From assembly GCF_000265425.1 (NCBI RefSeq), contig NC_018014.1, positions 2,294,001 through 2,358,000 of the forward strand: a stretch of DNA of 64,000 bases, in the 5' to 3' direction. This DNA is from Terriglobus roseus DSM 18391 (GTDB lineage Bacteria; Acidobacteriota; Terriglobia; Terriglobales; Acidobacteriaceae). The notes beneath the pieces are model-generated. The model was not told where the DNA came from, did not search any database, and worked only from the letters and a program-made list of their open reading frames with translations. Below are positions 46,229-56,802 of the stretch, piece by piece. The position numbers and the translations under genes are program-made. Position 1 is the stretch's first letter, and every line of letters starts with the position of its first letter.

Positions 46229-49200
46229 TTAGACCTTCGCCGTCTCTCGTGACGCATGCAGCTCCTGCAGGTTGTAAACCGTGACGCTTCCGCCCTGCAG
46301 TGACGCGATACCCTCGGCAGCAGCGCGCGCTGCTGCGACCGTGGTGATCGTCGGGATGCGGGCCAGCACTGCGGCCCGGCGAATCGCCTTTTCGTCGAAG
46401 AACGTATCCTGTCCGCGCGGCGTGTTCACGATCAGTTGAATGCGTTCGCCCTTGATGAAGTCGACCACGTTAGGCCGGCCTTCCTTCACCTTATGCACAC
46501 GCTCGACCTGCAGGCCCGCCGTCGACAACACATCGGCAGTGCCGTGCGTTGCGACCAGGTGGAAGCCCATCTCGACAAACTGCTTCGCCAGAGGCACAAG
46601 CGTTTCCTTGTCGTGATCGTTCACGCTCAGGAAGACTGTGCCCTTTGTCGGCAGGTTCTGTCCCGCAGCGATCTGCGCCTTGGCGAAGGCCTCGCCGAAG
46701 GTCTCGGCAACACCCATGACTTCACCCGTCGAGCGCATCTCCGGTCCGAGAACAGGATCGACACCCTGGAACTTACCCCACGGGAAGACCGGCGACTTCA
46801 CGAAGTAGTGGTCGCCTGTGCCTAGGTCCTTGCCGCTTGCGAGTTCCGCCGGCAGCAGTTCCTTCAACGTGCGGCCCGTCATCAGGCGCGATGCAATCTT
46901 CGCCAGCGGGACGCCCGTCGCCTTAGACACGTAGGGCACCGTGCGCGAAGCACGCGGATTCACTTCGATGACGTAGACGATGCCACGCTGGATGGCGAAC
47001 TGGATGTTGCACAGGCCGATCACGTTCAGCGCCAGCGCAAGCTGCCGCGTATAGCGACGGATCTGATTGAGAACGTCTTCCGTCAAATCAACCGCCGGCA
47101 GTACACAGGACGAATCGCCCGAGTGAATGCCGGCCTCCTCGATGTGCTGCATGATGCCCGCGATGATGACATCCTTGCCATCGCAGAGGGCGTCGACATC
47201 GACCTCGGTCGCGTCTTCGAGGAAGTGGTCGATCAGCACTGGCCGCTCCTGCGAATACTCGATCGCCGTGTTCATGTATTGCACGATCGCTGCATCGTCA
47301 TACGCGATGACCATCGCGCGTCCACCCAACACGAAGCTGGGCCGCACGAGAACCGGATAGGTGATCTTGTTCGCGCCGGCAAGAGCTTCAGCGACGCTGG
47401 TTGCGAGCACGCCCGCAGGCTGCGGGATCTTCAGGTCTTCGATCAGCTTCTGGAAGCGCTTGCGATCTTCTGCAAGCTCAATTGATTCGGGCGAGGTTCC
47501 GATGATGGGCACTCCCGCCGCCTTCAGCGGCAGCGACAGGTTCAGCGGCGTCTGACCACCGAACTGCACGATCATGCCGATGTCTGCACCACCCGAAGCC
47601 TCATGCTTGTAGACCGCAAGAACGTCTTCGAAGGTCAGCGGCTCAAAGTAGAGACGATCGCTGGTGTCATAGTCGGTCGAAACTGTCTCCGGATTGCAGT
47701 TGACCATGATGGTCTCGTAGCCATCCTCGCGCAACGCGAACGCCGCGTGGCAGCAGCAGTAATCAAACTCAATGCCCTGGCCAATGCGGTTCGGTCCGCT
47801 GCCCAGGATTATGATCTTCTTGCGATCCGTCGGTGCCGCCTCATCCTCTTCGTCGTAGCTGGAGTACAGGTAGGGCGTGTAGCTCTCGAACTCGGCCGCG
47901 CATGTGTCCACCAGCTTGTAGACGGGCATGACGCCCATCTTCTCGCGCAATGCACGCACCGGTGCTGCAGCGTCCTTCCCTTCAAGACCCCACGATGCCG
48001 CAAGGATGTCATCGCTGACGCCCATGCGCTTGACCGTGCGCAGCTCGTCTTCCGTGATGGTGTCGATGCTGTTGCCAGCGGTCGACTTGATCTCATCGAC
48101 GATCTGCTTCACCTGGAAGAGGAACCAGGGATCCATGCCGGTCAGGCGCGCAACTTCGCGCACCGTCATGCCCCGCTCAAAGGCGTAACGCACGTAGGTC
48201 AACCGCTCAGGATGCGCAGTGACCAGACGCTGCGTCAGGCGGCGCGGCTCGATGTCCGCAGCCGATGCTTTCTTGCCCGTCTCTAGGGAGCGGACGGCTT
48301 TCATCATCGCTTCTTTGAAGGTCCGGCCGATAGCCATCACTTCGCCGACCGACTTCATCTGCGGTCCAAGCGACTCATCGGCGCCCGGAAACTTCTCGAA
48401 CTGCCACTTCGGAATCTTTACGACGACGTAGTCGATTGTCGGCTCAAAGCAGGCCGGCGTCGCCTTCGTGATGTCGTTCTGTAACTCATCCAGCGTGTAG
48501 CCAACCGCCAGGCGAGCCGCGATCTTTGCGATCGGGAAGCCCGTCGCCTTTGAAGCCAGCGCGGACGAACGCGACACGCGCGGGTTCATCTCGATGACGG
48601 TCATGCGGCCGTTCGCAGGATTCACGGCGAATTGCACATTGCTGCCGCCGGTCTCCACACCAATCTCACGGATGACACGGATGGCCGCATCGCGCATGCA
48701 CTGGTACTCACGATCGGTCAGCGTCTGCGCGGGCGCAACGGTGATGGAGTCGCCCGTGTGAACGCCCATGGGATCGAAGTTTTCAATGGAACAGATGATG
48801 ATGACGTTGTCCGCTAGATCACGCACAACCTCAAGCTCATACTCCTTCCAGCCGAGTACAGACTCTTCCAGCAGGCACTCGCCGACGGGAGAAAGATCCA
48901 GACCGCGCGACAGAATCTCCGTCAGCTCTTCACGGTTGTAGGCGATACCGCCGCCCGATCCGCCCAGCGTGAAGGAGGGGCGAATAACCGCGGGGAAACC
49001 GATCTTCTGCGTAAAGTCCAGGCCGTCACGCAGGTTGTTCACCAGGGCGGAACGCGGCATGTCGAGGCCGATCTTGTTCATCGCGTCCTTGAACAACAGA
49101 CGGTCTTCGGCCTTCTTGATCGCGTCCAGCTTCGCGCCGATCAACTCCACGTTGTACTTGTCGAGCGTGCCCGCATCCGCCATATCGACAGCGAGGTTCA

Positions 49201-49516
49201 GCGCCGTCTGGCCACCGACTGTCGGCAGCAACGCGAAGACACCGGAGCGACCGCTCTCTTTAAGAAGTTCACTCTCTACGCGGAGAATCTCCTCCACGTA
49301 CTTCGGTGTCAGAGGCTCGACGTACGTGCGGTCTGCGACCTCCGGGTCCGTCATGATGGACGCTGGATTGCTGTTGACCAGCACCACCTCGTAGCCTTCA
49401 GCCTTCAGCGCCTTACACGCCTGGGTGCCGCTGTAATCGAACTCGGCCGACTGGCCAATGACAATCGGACCGGAGCCGATTACCAGAATCTTTGCGATGT
49501 CATTCCTGCGTGGCAT
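46229..49516 (-). CDS. carB: Carbamoyl-phosphate synthase large subunit
   Basis: 1095 residues, the usual two-fold ATP-grasp arrangement. The N-terminal half starts [21 protein letters not shown] with ATP-grasp motif [14 protein letters not shown]; the second half starts [20 protein letters not shown], with [16 protein letters not shown]-terminal MGS-like regulatory domain follows (about 955-1095; [18 protein letters not shown]). It makes carbamoyl phosphate for arginine and pyrimidine synthesis with CarA. The gene follows carA on the same strand, but a terminator-like hairpin fills the gap. No frameshift is seen. Confidence 0.96.
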   Translation of the reverse strand: MPRRNDIAKILVIGSGPIVIGQSAEFDYSGTQACKALKAEGYEVVLVNSNPASIMTDPEVADRTYVEPLTPKYVEEILRVESELLKESGRSGVFALLPTVGGQTALNLAVDMADAGTLDKYNVELIGAKLDAIKKAEDRLLFKDAMNKIGLDMPRSALVNNLRDGLDFTQKIGFPAVIRPSFTLGGSGGGIAYNREELTEILSRGLDLSPVGECLLEESVLGWKEYELEVVRDLADNVIIICSIENFDPMGVHTGDSITVAPAQTLTDREYQCMRDAAIRVIREIGVETGGSNVQFAVNPANGRMTVIEMNPRVSRSSALASKATGFPIAKIAARLAVGYTLDELQNDITKATPACFEPTIDYVVVKIPKWQFEKFPGADESLGPQMKSVGEVMAIGRTFKEAMMKAVRSLETGKKASAADIEPRRLTQRLVTAHPERLTYVRYAFERGMTVREVARLTGMDPWFLFQVKQIVDEIKSTAGNSIDTITEDELRTVKRMGVSDDILAASWGLEGKDAAAPVRALREKMGVMPVYKLVDTCAAEFESYTPYLYSSYDEEDEAAPTDRKKIIILGSGPNRIGQGIEFDYCCCHAAFALREDGYETIMVNCNPETVSTDYDTSDRLYFEPLTFEDVLAVYKHEASGGADIGMIVQFGGQTPLNLSLPLKAAGVPIIGTSPESIELAEDRKRFQKLIEDLKIPQPAGVLATSVAEALAGANKITYPVLVRPSFVLGGRAMVIAYDDAAIVQYMNTAIEYSQERPVLIDHFLEDATEVDVDALCDGKDVIIAGIMQHIEEAGIHSGDSSCVLPAVDLTEDVLNQIRRYTRQLALALNVIGLCNIQFAIQRGIVYVIEVNPRASRTVPYVSKATGVPLAKIASRLMTGRTLKELLPAELASGKDLGTGDHYFVKSPVFPWGKFQGVDPVLGPEMRSTGEVMGVAETFGEAFAKAQIAAGQNLPTKGTVFLSVNDHDKETLVPLAKQFVEMGFHLVATHGTADVLSTAGLQVERVHKVKEGRPNVVDFIKGERIQLIVNTPRGQDTFFDEKAIRRAAVLARIPTITTVAAARAAAEGIASLQGGSVTVYNLQELHASRETAKV

Positions 49517-49563
49517 CTATCTCTTCTCTCTCACTCGCCTGGCAAAACACACAAGCTCTCATG

Positions 49564-49592
49564 AAAAGGGGCATCCTCAGGATGCCCCTTTT
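49564..49592 (-). terminator. Terminator-like hairpin between carA and carB
   Basis: AAAAGGGGCATCC and GGATGCCCCTTTT form a perfect 13-base stem around a TCA loop; on the minus strand it ends in TTTT. It lies 2 bases after the carA stop and 47 bases before the carB start. It may be a full terminator, giving carB its own promoter, or an attenuator that sets the CarA:CarB ratio. Confidence 0.75.
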
Positions 49593-49594
49593 GA

Positions 49595-50734
49595 TTACTT
49601 CTTCCACTCATCCATCATCTTGCGGAAGTCCTTGAACAGGTAATGCGAATCGTGCGGACCGGGGCTTGCCTCGGGGTGATACTGCACGCTGAACATCGGA
49701 TGTTCTTTGTGCTTCAAGCCAGCAACCGTACCGTCGTTCAGGTTGGTGTGCGTCACCGCAACCGTCGCGTCGTCCAGTGTTTCCGGATCGACCGCATAGT
49801 TGTGGTTCTGCGAGGTGATCTCGACCTTACCCGTCTCAAGATTCTTGATGGGGTGGTTCGCTCCATGGTGGCCGAACTTCAGCTTGTAGGTCTTGCCGCC
49901 AAGTGCCAGGCCAAAAATCTGATGGCCCAGGCAGATGCCGAACATCGGCGTCTTTCCGGCCAGATCCTGCACGTTCTTCTGCGCATAATCCAGCGGCTCA
50001 GGATCTCCGGGACCATTCGAGAAGAAGACGCCATCAGGATTCATCGCCAGCACTTCTGCTGCAGAGGTCTTCGCAGGCACTACCGTCACGCGGCAGTTCT
50101 CGCGAGCCAGCATACGCAGGATGTTCTGCTTGATGCCGAAGTCATACGCGACCACATGCATCTGCTTGCCATCCGTGCTGATCGAGGCCGGCAGAAACTT
50201 GTCGCCTGTTTCGTTTGCGGCGCTGGCGCTTGAAAACTCGTAAGGGGTCTTCGTGCTCACAACAGACGCGAGATCCGTCCCATCCATCTTGCGAATGGCG
50301 CGAGCCTTGGCTACGAGCACGTCAACGTCCGTCACCTTCGTGGAGATAACGCCACGCATGACGCCATTCGCACGCAGATGCCGCACGATAGCGCGCGTGT
50401 CGACTTCCGCGATCACGGGCACGTTGTACTTCTCAAGGTATTCGTCGGTCACCTGCGTTGAGCGCCAGTTGCTGGACACCGGAGAAAACTCCCGTGTCAC
50501 CAGGCCTTCAATATAGGGTTTGGTGCTCTCAGCATCATTCGGCGTGGTGCCGTAATTTCCAATCTGCGGATTGGTGAGAACAACGATCTGTCCGGCATAA
50601 GAAGGATCGGTGAAGATCTCCTGATAACCGGTCAATGCAGTGTTGAAAACGACTTCCCCGGAACATTCGGCAGGGGCGCCGAAGCCTTTACCGCGGAAGA
50701 TGCGCCCGTCTTCGAGCGCGAGGATAGCTTGCAT
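49595..50734 (-). CDS. carA: Carbamoyl-phosphate synthase small subunit (glutaminase)
   Basis: 379 residues from ATG 50734; an upstream ATG at 50785 adds residues not seen in CarA. The N-terminal CPSase domain begins [20 protein letters not shown]. The class I glutaminase half has its nucleophile in [16 protein letters not shown] and the histidine-glutamate pair in [11 protein letters not shown]. It feeds ammonia to CarB. It is the upstream gene of the carAB pair on the minus strand. Confidence 0.96.
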   Translation of the reverse strand: MQAILALEDGRIFRGKGFGAPAECSGEVVFNTALTGYQEIFTDPSYAGQIVVLTNPQIGNYGTTPNDAESTKPYIEGLVTREFSPVSSNWRSTQVTDEYLEKYNVPVIAEVDTRAIVRHLRANGVMRGVISTKVTDVDVLVAKARAIRKMDGTDLASVVSTKTPYEFSSASAANETGDKFLPASISTDGKQMHVVAYDFGIKQNILRMLARENCRVTVVPAKTSAAEVLAMNPDGVFFSNGPGDPEPLDYAQKNVQDLAGKTPMFGICLGHQIFGLALGGKTYKLKFGHHGANHPIKNLETGKVEITSQNHNYAVDPETLDDATVAVTHTNLNDGTVAGLKHKEHPMFSVQYHPEASPGPHDSHYLFKDFRKMMDEWKK

Positions 50735-50845
50735 TGCCTCTCCTACTGGAGTGGATTCAATCGATTCTATCAGCGTTAGCCCCATGACACAGCATCAAGT
50801 CGAAGCTTCCTGAAGAGAAGTGTGTGAATCCACTCTCTGGCATAC

Positions 50846-51154
50846 CTATGTAATGTCCACCAGCACGTCTCCGCCCTCCGTTTTCAAAGGGAAAATGTCG
50901 ACGTGCGCATGCTCCTCCGGACAGTTGCCGGTCGTCACTTCAAAGCCCCACGCGTGCCACGGACAGACCACGCGATCTCCCTCGACCCATCCCTCACCCA
51001 ACGGGCCACGACGGTGAGGACACCAGTTGTCCATCGCGCTCAAAGCGCCGTTCACATTCGCCAGGCAAACATCCACGCCCTGGGCCTCCAGCTGCATCAC
51101 CTTTCCCGGCTGCGGCGCTTCCTCCACCGCGCACAAACGAACCCACTGCGCCAT
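50846..51154 (-). CDS. Rieske [2Fe-2S] ferredoxin-like protein (NirD/BphA3 type)
   Basis: 102 residues. The cluster ligands are cysteine 45 and histidine 47 in WCPHRRGPLG, and cysteine 64 and histidine 67 in VCPWHAWGFE, with the standard spacing. It is a soluble, single-domain Rieske protein that passes electrons, usually to an oxygenase or nitrite reductase large subunit. No partner oxygenase gene is adjacent, so its electron acceptor is not known. It is divergent from the next gene. Confidence 0.9.
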   Translation of the reverse strand: MAQWVRLCAVEEAPQPGKVMQLEAQGVDVCLANVNGALSAMDNWCPHRRGPLGEGWVEGDRVVCPWHAWGFEVTTGNCPEEHAHVDIFPLKTEGGDVLVDIT

Positions 51155-51243
51155 TCCCTACTCCCTTTTGTCGTTTCGTGATTGGATGCAGCGACAGCTC
51201 CCTCCGCACCCTCAACATCCGCCGCGCTACCATGGAGCCTGCA

Positions 51244-52209
51244 ATGGCCCAGCAACCCAAGACCTCGCCCAAGTCACAGCCTCGCGCTACGTCATCCCGC
51301 CCTGCCCAATCGTCACCTCCGAAGACGGTCGAGGTCGTCGACCCGCGCTGGCTCGTCCGCATGCTTGGTGTCTTCATCGTGCTTGGGCTGTTTTGCAGCT
51401 ATCTCGCGCTTGGGCTGCTCTTTTACATGGGATCGTGGCAGCTTGTACTGCATCCAACACGACTTGCCAATGGCGGGACACGCCTCGTCTCGGAGAAGAT
51501 TCACTTCGGACCTAACGGCGCCGGCGAACCGCAACTTGCTGGCGAATGGATTGGCGTACCCGGCAGCTCTTCTCGGGCCAATTTTGCCGCCCTTTACCTA
51601 CGCGGTGGTGACGGCCAGCTCGATGCTGCGGACGGCACACAGATTGCCATGCTGCGTGACCTCGGACTGAACGTCCTCGCCTTCGACTACCGCGGTTACG
51701 GCAACAGCGCCCAGCGTCCTCACCCCAGCGAAGACCGCATGCAGGCCGACGCAGTATCCGCCTGGGAGTACCTCACCAGCACCCGCCACATCGCACCCGA
51801 CCACGTGATCCTCTTCGGCAGTGGTACCGGCGTCTCGCTGGCTGTGAAGCTCCTCCAGAACTACGGTCCCGGTGGCGGCCTGATCGCCTACAACGCCGAT
51901 CCCACTGTCCGCGCCCGCGTTGCACACGATCCGCGCAGCCACCTCTTTCCGCTGAGCCTCGTCTTTCACGACAACTTCTCGCTGGAAGGTCTGAAGCACG
52001 TCACTACTCCAAAGCTGCTTTACACCGTCGGCCAGGCAGACGGCGCACGCAAGGCTGTCTATCAGACCGCTGCCGATCCCAAGCTGACGGTGGAAGTCCC
52101 GACACACGATGAAGCAGCCGAGAAGGCCGCGCTGACGCGCTTTCTGGACAGCAACCTGCCCGGTGCCTCTATCCCGGTACTGACACCGCAGGTGCCCTCG
52201 GCAAAATAG
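51244..52209 (+). CDS. Membrane-anchored alpha/beta hydrolase-fold protein without a canonical serine nucleophile
   Basis: 321 residues from ATG 51244, with GGAG six bases upstream; ATGs at 51178 and 51232 are weaker. One membrane span (about 40-62, LGVFIVLGLFCSYLALGLLFY) precedes an alpha/beta hydrolase-type domain with VLAFDYRGYGNSAQRP. The nucleophile elbow, normally G-x-S-x-G, reads G-S-G-T-G at residues 192-196, so glycine 194 stands where serine should be. A standard acid after the seventh strand is also not obvious (LLYTVGQADG). It is probably not a normal esterase. It has 52 bases to doxX on the same strand. Confidence 0.75.
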   Translation: MAQQPKTSPKSQPRATSSRPAQSSPPKTVEVVDPRWLVRMLGVFIVLGLFCSYLALGLLFYMGSWQLVLHPTRLANGGTRLVSEKIHFGPNGAGEPQLAGEWIGVPGSSSRANFAALYLRGGDGQLDAADGTQIAMLRDLGLNVLAFDYRGYGNSAQRPHPSEDRMQADAVSAWEYLTSTRHIAPDHVILFGSGTGVSLAVKLLQNYGPGGGLIAYNADPTVRARVAHDPRSHLFPLSLVFHDNFSLEGLKHVTTPKLLYTVGQADGARKAVYQTAADPKLTVEVPTHDEAAEKAALTRFLDSNLPGASIPVLTPQVPSAK

Positions 52210-52261
52210 AACGAAGAATCGCGCTATGTCGACATAGCCTGAACGAAAGAGGTGTTCGTCC

Positions 52262-52684
52262 ATGGCCCGATTCTTTGATCGTCTACAGCCCTTTGCCCTG
52301 CTCATACTGCGCATCGTGCTGGGTTGCGCGCTGGTATCGGCCAGTTACACCAAGATCATCCCCCACGGCGGCTTTCACGGCAACAACACCTTTGCCGCCA
52401 TCGAACATTGGAACGCCTACGTCCTCACGCTTGGCATGCCGGCGTGGCTGGGCACCATCGCAGCGCTCGGAGAGTTTCTAGGCGGCTTTTGCCTTCTTGC
52501 AGGACTCTTCACACGCTTCTTCGGCGGTCTGAACACCCTCATCCTTATCGTTGCGATCGCCAAAGTCACATTCCCTTCCTACGGCGCCTCGAAGTACCCG
52601 CTTACCTGCATGGCCCTCTCTTTTATCGTGATGGCTTTCGGCGCGGGGCCTATCTCGCTGGACAGCCGTCTCGGCTGGGAATAG
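52262..52684 (+). CDS. DoxX family membrane protein
   Basis: 140 residues with four membrane spans: about 11-30, 55-78 (after NAYVLTLGMPAWLG), 79-98 and 105-128. Its opening ALLILRIVLGCALVSASYTKIIPHGGF is typical of DoxX/YphA-like membrane proteins. It is a possible quinone- or redox-linked membrane protein, but the biochemical role of this family is not well known. It follows the alpha/beta hydrolase-fold gene on the same strand, suggesting a two-gene unit. Confidence 0.85.
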   Translation: MARFFDRLQPFALLILRIVLGCALVSASYTKIIPHGGFHGNNTFAAIEHWNAYVLTLGMPAWLGTIAALGEFLGGFCLLAGLFTRFFGGLNTLILIVAIAKVTFPSYGASKYPLTCMALSFIVMAFGAGPISLDSRLGWE

Positions 52685-53094
52685 CAAACGCTGTCGCGGC
52701 TGCGTTTCCTGGCTGACCGAACGATTCCAATGACGCGACCACCGACGACTCTTCTTGCGACTTACCGGCAGCGATCTTCTTGGAATACTCGATTCACACA
52801 AATGAAACAATTGCTCCTTACGTGCACAAGAAGTGAAGGCCTCCGATGTTCCGGAGGCCTTACATATAAAGGTGGGAAGATTTGGTGCGGATAGGTGAAA
52901 CCAGGGTCGTAGAAGGGTGACCCCGGCGTATTGCTGACTACAACGGATAAGACGCAGTCACGGTTGAAAGGTTGCGCTGTCCGCTGTGGACTTTCGGTGG
53001 AATCAAATTATGTACACCATCCACAATGAGATACATTACTCCTTCTTTCCGAATGTCACGTCATTTTCAAAGACACGTGTTGCGAATCTGACTG
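52685..53094. other. Non-coding gap with a hairpin, between doxX and DUF1501 gene
   Basis: A 410-base gap between converging genes. It holds one clear hairpin, AAGGCCTCCG and CGGAGGCCTT at 52836-52861, followed by ACATATAA. A smaller GGGTC/GACCC inverted pair is at 52904-52923. The stretch around 52985-53075 is richer in A and T than its surroundings (ATTATGTACACCATCCACAA and similar). I see no gene, tRNA or repeat family in it. The first hairpin could be a distal terminator of the doxX unit. Confidence 0.5.
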
Positions 53095-54339
53095 CTACGC
53101 GAAACGCAGGAACTGCGCAGGCGTCACAGCACCACCTGGGAAGACGGAACTCAGATCACGCGTGCCCAGTGCGTGATACGCCGCCTCGCCAAGCACCTGC
53201 CGGAAATCCGTCGTAATGGCCAGGTCGCGCCCCTCATTCAACTGGTGATCATCCAGTCCTGGCCACTGGCCGTAAACTTTGCCACCCTTGATGCTGCCGC
53301 CCAGAACGAACATCACGTTGCCATGTCCGTGATCGGTTCCACCTGTGCCATTCTGGCGTGCAGTGCGTCCGAACTCACTCATGGTGATCAGAGTGATGTG
53401 CTCCGCGTCCTGCCCCATGTCGTTCCAGAAGGCGGCGATCGCCTCGCTGAATTCCTTCAGGCGATTGGAAAGTCGGCCGTTCACGCTGCCCTGCGCCTGG
53501 TGTGTGTCCCAGTCGCCGATGTCCGCGAATGCTGCTTCCACGCCAAGATTAGCCTTCATCAACTGAGCAATCTGCTTCAGGTTGTTGGCAAATGGCGAGT
53601 TTGGATACACGACGCCGTTCGCCGGCTGATAGTGAGCGGGATCGGTCGCCTTCAACATCCTCACCGCTTCGAACGTCTCCTGACCTTCACCGCTCAGGAT
53701 GCGATCGTTCGTCCCCGCGTACATGGCCTGGAATGCTGCGGATGCTGCCACACCCTGCGCTCCCTGACCGCCGACTGAGAAGTTCGCAACGTTCGCGACT
53801 GCGACTGCTGGCAGACGTCCCTGCAGAGTACGCGGAACTTGCGTACCAAGGGCTACGGCTCGGAAGGCACTCATCGCCTTCGGATCGACTCGCTCTGCCT
53901 GCAGTGCGCGGTTCAGCCATCCATCCTGCGTGCTCTTGATGCCGGGTGTGCCGCTTTCCATGTAGTCCTGCGCGTCGAAGTGCGACCGCGTCGTGTCAGG
54001 CGAACCCACTGCGTGGATCGCCGCAAGATGTCCCTGCTTGAAGAGCGGCAGTAGAGGAGCCATCGCAGGGTGGAAGCCGAACTGACCGTCCAGATCGAGC
54101 ACCTCGTTCGGTTGCAGCGCGATCGACGGCCGCATCGCGTAGTAGTTCTTTTCCTTGTAGGGCACAACAATGTTCAAGCCATCAGCGGCGCCACGCTGAA
54201 ACAGGACAACAAGCTTCTTGCCATTCGCCTGCGCCGTAGCCTGTTCCGCCATCACACTGCGAACAAGAAAGCCTGGCACAGCTGCCGTACCGACAAGCGC
54301 CAACGCGCCACCCCGAACAAATGCCCGACGAGAAAACAT
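53095..54339 (-). CDS. DUF1501 domain secreted protein with Tat signal
   Basis: 414 residues from ATG 54339, chosen because the Tat signal MFSRRAFVRGGALALVG starts there. The mature protein matches the DUF1501 (alkaline phosphatase-like fold, sulfatase-related) family: VVLFQRGAADGLNIVVPY, a DTTRSHFDAQDYMESG metal-site-like segment, and TMSEFGRTARQNGTGGTDHGHGN. It is exported folded through Tat. DUF1501 and DUF1800 proteins are typically encoded side by side and their joint role is not known. It is the downstream member of a leftward pair; the upstream DUF1800 gene ends 131 bases away. Confidence 0.88.
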   Translation of the reverse strand: MFSRRAFVRGGALALVGTAAVPGFLVRSVMAEQATAQANGKKLVVLFQRGAADGLNIVVPYKEKNYYAMRPSIALQPNEVLDLDGQFGFHPAMAPLLPLFKQGHLAAIHAVGSPDTTRSHFDAQDYMESGTPGIKSTQDGWLNRALQAERVDPKAMSAFRAVALGTQVPRTLQGRLPAVAVANVANFSVGGQGAQGVAASAAFQAMYAGTNDRILSGEGQETFEAVRMLKATDPAHYQPANGVVYPNSPFANNLKQIAQLMKANLGVEAAFADIGDWDTHQAQGSVNGRLSNRLKEFSEAIAAFWNDMGQDAEHITLITMSEFGRTARQNGTGGTDHGHGNVMFVLGGSIKGGKVYGQWPGLDDHQLNEGRDLAITTDFRQVLGEAAYHALGTRDLSSVFPGGAVTPAQFLRFA

Positions 54340-54439
54340 TCCGATATCCTCCGCCGGTCTGACCGGCGACTTACCCACTGCTATCAACCCAACCCATCAA
54401 ACTTCGTTCTGTCAGAGCTACGCCATTTCGGCGCATCGT

Positions 54440-54478
54440 GGAGATAGAGATCACCCGGGTCAGCGGATTTCTATCTCC
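54440..54478 (-). other. Inverted repeat across the DUF1800 stop codon
   Basis: GGAGATAGA (54440-54448) and TCTATCTCC (54470-54478) pair over 9 bases around a 21-base loop containing CACCCGGGT. The stop codon of the DUF1800 gene lies inside the stem. No T tract follows on the minus strand. It may be an mRNA-stability or partial termination element between the two co-oriented genes. Confidence 0.4.
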
Positions 54479-56678
54479 GTTGAAACTCAGGCGAGCCAAG
54501 CAACAGCCCAGCCATTGCGGCGGCCTGCTTATCTGCGGGAGGCGGTCCTGCTTTGATCACGGCCGCGCCCAGACCGCGTGGTTGTGCCATGCCCTTCTGC
54601 GGCAGAGGCCCCTTCACCTTACCGGCCACCATCATGTCCAGACGATCCTGCTGCTGTGCCTGCTTCTCCGCATCCGTTAGGACGCGGGTGCCGTTCGCGG
54701 AGAACTGCTGTGCTGCCTGCTGCGCAGTGGCATCGTTCCCTTGCGTGATCACCGCGGTGCGAGTCTGAGCGCTCACCGGTACCTCAAACAACCGCGATTC
54801 CAGCAGTGATTCTTTACGGATCGCTTCTGGATCTGCCGCACCCGATCCCGTAGTCAGCGAAACTGGACGGATCATTGGCGTTCCATTTGTTAGCGCGGGC
54901 ATCCAGTCCACGGTCGCTCCGCCGATGCGATTCGTCGAGAGCGACAACGCGAAGTTCATGCGGTTAACCAATGCAGACGAGGACAGCCACGTCGCTTCAT
55001 CCCACTTATAACCGGTCGGCGGCTGGCATCCGTACAGAGGCATCCCGAGCTGCTGCAGCGACTGGATCAATGGCAACGGATTCGAGACATCCGCCCCACT
55101 CGCTCGCACTGCGCTCGTGACGTACTCCAGCGGCGTCTTCAGCTTGGCGTTCACCGTTGTCGTCGTAAAGAACTCGGGCGAATGGATCATCGCGCGAAGC
55201 ACCTGCCTGATATCGCCATTGCTCGAGAGGAAGGCCTTCGCCATGCGATCGACCATGGCCTGCGGTGGATTGTCACTGACGAAGCGTTGCGCGATCTCGG
55301 TCGAGATGAAGTGCGCAGTGGCAGGGCTGGTAGCGAGCATGTGCAGCGCCTGGTAGCCCTCTTCTTCTCCGGTGGGCTGGATGGTCTTGCCCAATACCGT
55401 CTTCGGTCCCGGCTCGTGCCGGTTCATGTTGAAGTTGTATGCGCCACCATCGTAGGGACGATCGAGTGTCCAGCCGGTGAAGACCTTCGCGAGTTCCGTC
55501 ACGTCCTTCTGGGTGTAGCCACCCGTCACGCCTAGTGTGTGCAGTTCCATCACTTCGCGCGCGTAGTTCTCATTCAGCCCAAGGTCCTGTTTGTTCTTGG
55601 CATTCTTCTTCGCCCGCTCTGCCGCAATCGAGTTCGGTCCCATGCTTGTGGCGTTGTTCAGATACATCAGCATCGCCGGGCTTTGCGCGGTTGCAACCAG
55701 CAGGTCTTCAAACTTACCGAGGGCGTTCGCGCGGATCGTCTGCTCGTACTCCGGCAGCACACTTGGTATCTGCCCGTTGGCGCCGACGAAGACGTTGAAG
55801 TGGTTCAGCCAGAAGTCGGTCATGACCGCCTCGAGCTGTCGCTGCGAGTAGATGTCACGCAGCAGACGCGAGCCCTGCGTCTCCGCGTTGATCATGCGGT
55901 TTGTTCCGGAAAGTGCGAGCAGCGTTTCCTTTTGGAGTGGTGTCATTCCATCGGTGATCTTCGCTTCCAGTGGGCCCTTGGCGCCTTTGCGTAGCGCGAT
56001 GAGGTCTGCCGGCGGCATGCTGAGGAGGCGGCCGTAGCGATCGTTTGGCGACAGCGAGACCAGCGAATCAACTGCTGCTTTGGGCATGGCAGGAGTGGCC
56101 TGTTCGAGGTTCGCGACGGCGGCCTGAGCCTGTGCTTGCGCGGCTGTTTGCGCGGCTACATTCTGCATGGAGCCGTTCATCATCGTTGCGTCTGTGTTGC
56201 CGTTTTTAGTGGCGTCTGCCTTTGATTTGTTCTCGCGAACCATCTGGTAGAACTCGACCTGGTCGCCTACGATGGCGCGTAGTTCCGGGTCATTGGGAAG
56301 CACGCCAGTCTTAGCGATCTGGCGCAGCATTGCTGGTTCCGGATAGCGGCGCATGCGGTCGCTTTGTGTCATGCGGAGGGCCGGGTAGACGTCGAGTCTT
56401 GCCTCGAAAGCACTGTCGTTTATGGACTGCGGCTGGAGCTGCCGTTCGAGCCAATTGTCCACGCCAAGTGCGCGTACAGAGGCCAAATCTGCCTGCGTTG
56501 GACCGAAAGTGAATCGATTCAGTAGCAGATTGGCTCGCGCGTCCTTGTCGAGCGGACGAGCAGCGGGCGTCGAGGCAGATTTTGTCGCAGCGATCGCACT
56601 CAGGGGTGCGCTGAAGACGAAGCTGCCACAGAGTGCCGCGGCGAGAATGTGACGAAAGTGGTGTTGAGCGATGCCCAT
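54471..56678 (-). CDS. DUF1800 domain secreted protein
   Basis: 735 residues from ATG 56678. A signal peptide ends near residue 30 (FSAPLSAIA). The DUF1800 region begins LLLNRFTFGPTQADLASV and continues with MTDFWLNHFNVF, a LNENYAREVMELHTLG segment and TGWTLDRP. A disordered Ala/Gln-rich insert (about 155-215) interrupts the first part. The C-terminal end has PPADKQAAAMAGLLLGSPEFQ, a typical family ending. It is upstream of the DUF1501 gene. Joint export suggests an envelope complex, but the biochemical role is not established. Confidence 0.88.
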   Translation of the reverse strand: MGIAQHHFRHILAAALCGSFVFSAPLSAIAATKSASTPAARPLDKDARANLLLNRFTFGPTQADLASVRALGVDNWLERQLQPQSINDSAFEARLDVYPALRMTQSDRMRRYPEPAMLRQIAKTGVLPNDPELRAIVGDQVEFYQMVRENKSKADATKNGNTDATMMNGSMQNVAAQTAAQAQAQAAVANLEQATPAMPKAAVDSLVSLSPNDRYGRLLSMPPADLIALRKGAKGPLEAKITDGMTPLQKETLLALSGTNRMINAETQGSRLLRDIYSQRQLEAVMTDFWLNHFNVFVGANGQIPSVLPEYEQTIRANALGKFEDLLVATAQSPAMLMYLNNATSMGPNSIAAERAKKNAKNKQDLGLNENYAREVMELHTLGVTGGYTQKDVTELAKVFTGWTLDRPYDGGAYNFNMNRHEPGPKTVLGKTIQPTGEEEGYQALHMLATSPATAHFISTEIAQRFVSDNPPQAMVDRMAKAFLSSNGDIRQVLRAMIHSPEFFTTTTVNAKLKTPLEYVTSAVRASGADVSNPLPLIQSLQQLGMPLYGCQPPTGYKWDEATWLSSSALVNRMNFALSLSTNRIGGATVDWMPALTNGTPMIRPVSLTTGSGAADPEAIRKESLLESRLFEVPVSAQTRTAVITQGNDATAQQAAQQFSANGTRVLTDAEKQAQQQDRLDMMVAGKVKGPLPQKGMAQPRGLGAAVIKAGPPPADKQAAAMAGLLLGSPEFQRR

Positions 56679-56802
56679 GAAACACCTCGGGTGCTGGATT
56701 CGGGGCGGCCGAGGCCGCCGGACTCCAGTGGGAACACAACGGTCTCTGCAATGTTGCGCAGGACACATTCCGAGGTGATCTTATGCCAAGCGAAACGAAG
56801 CG

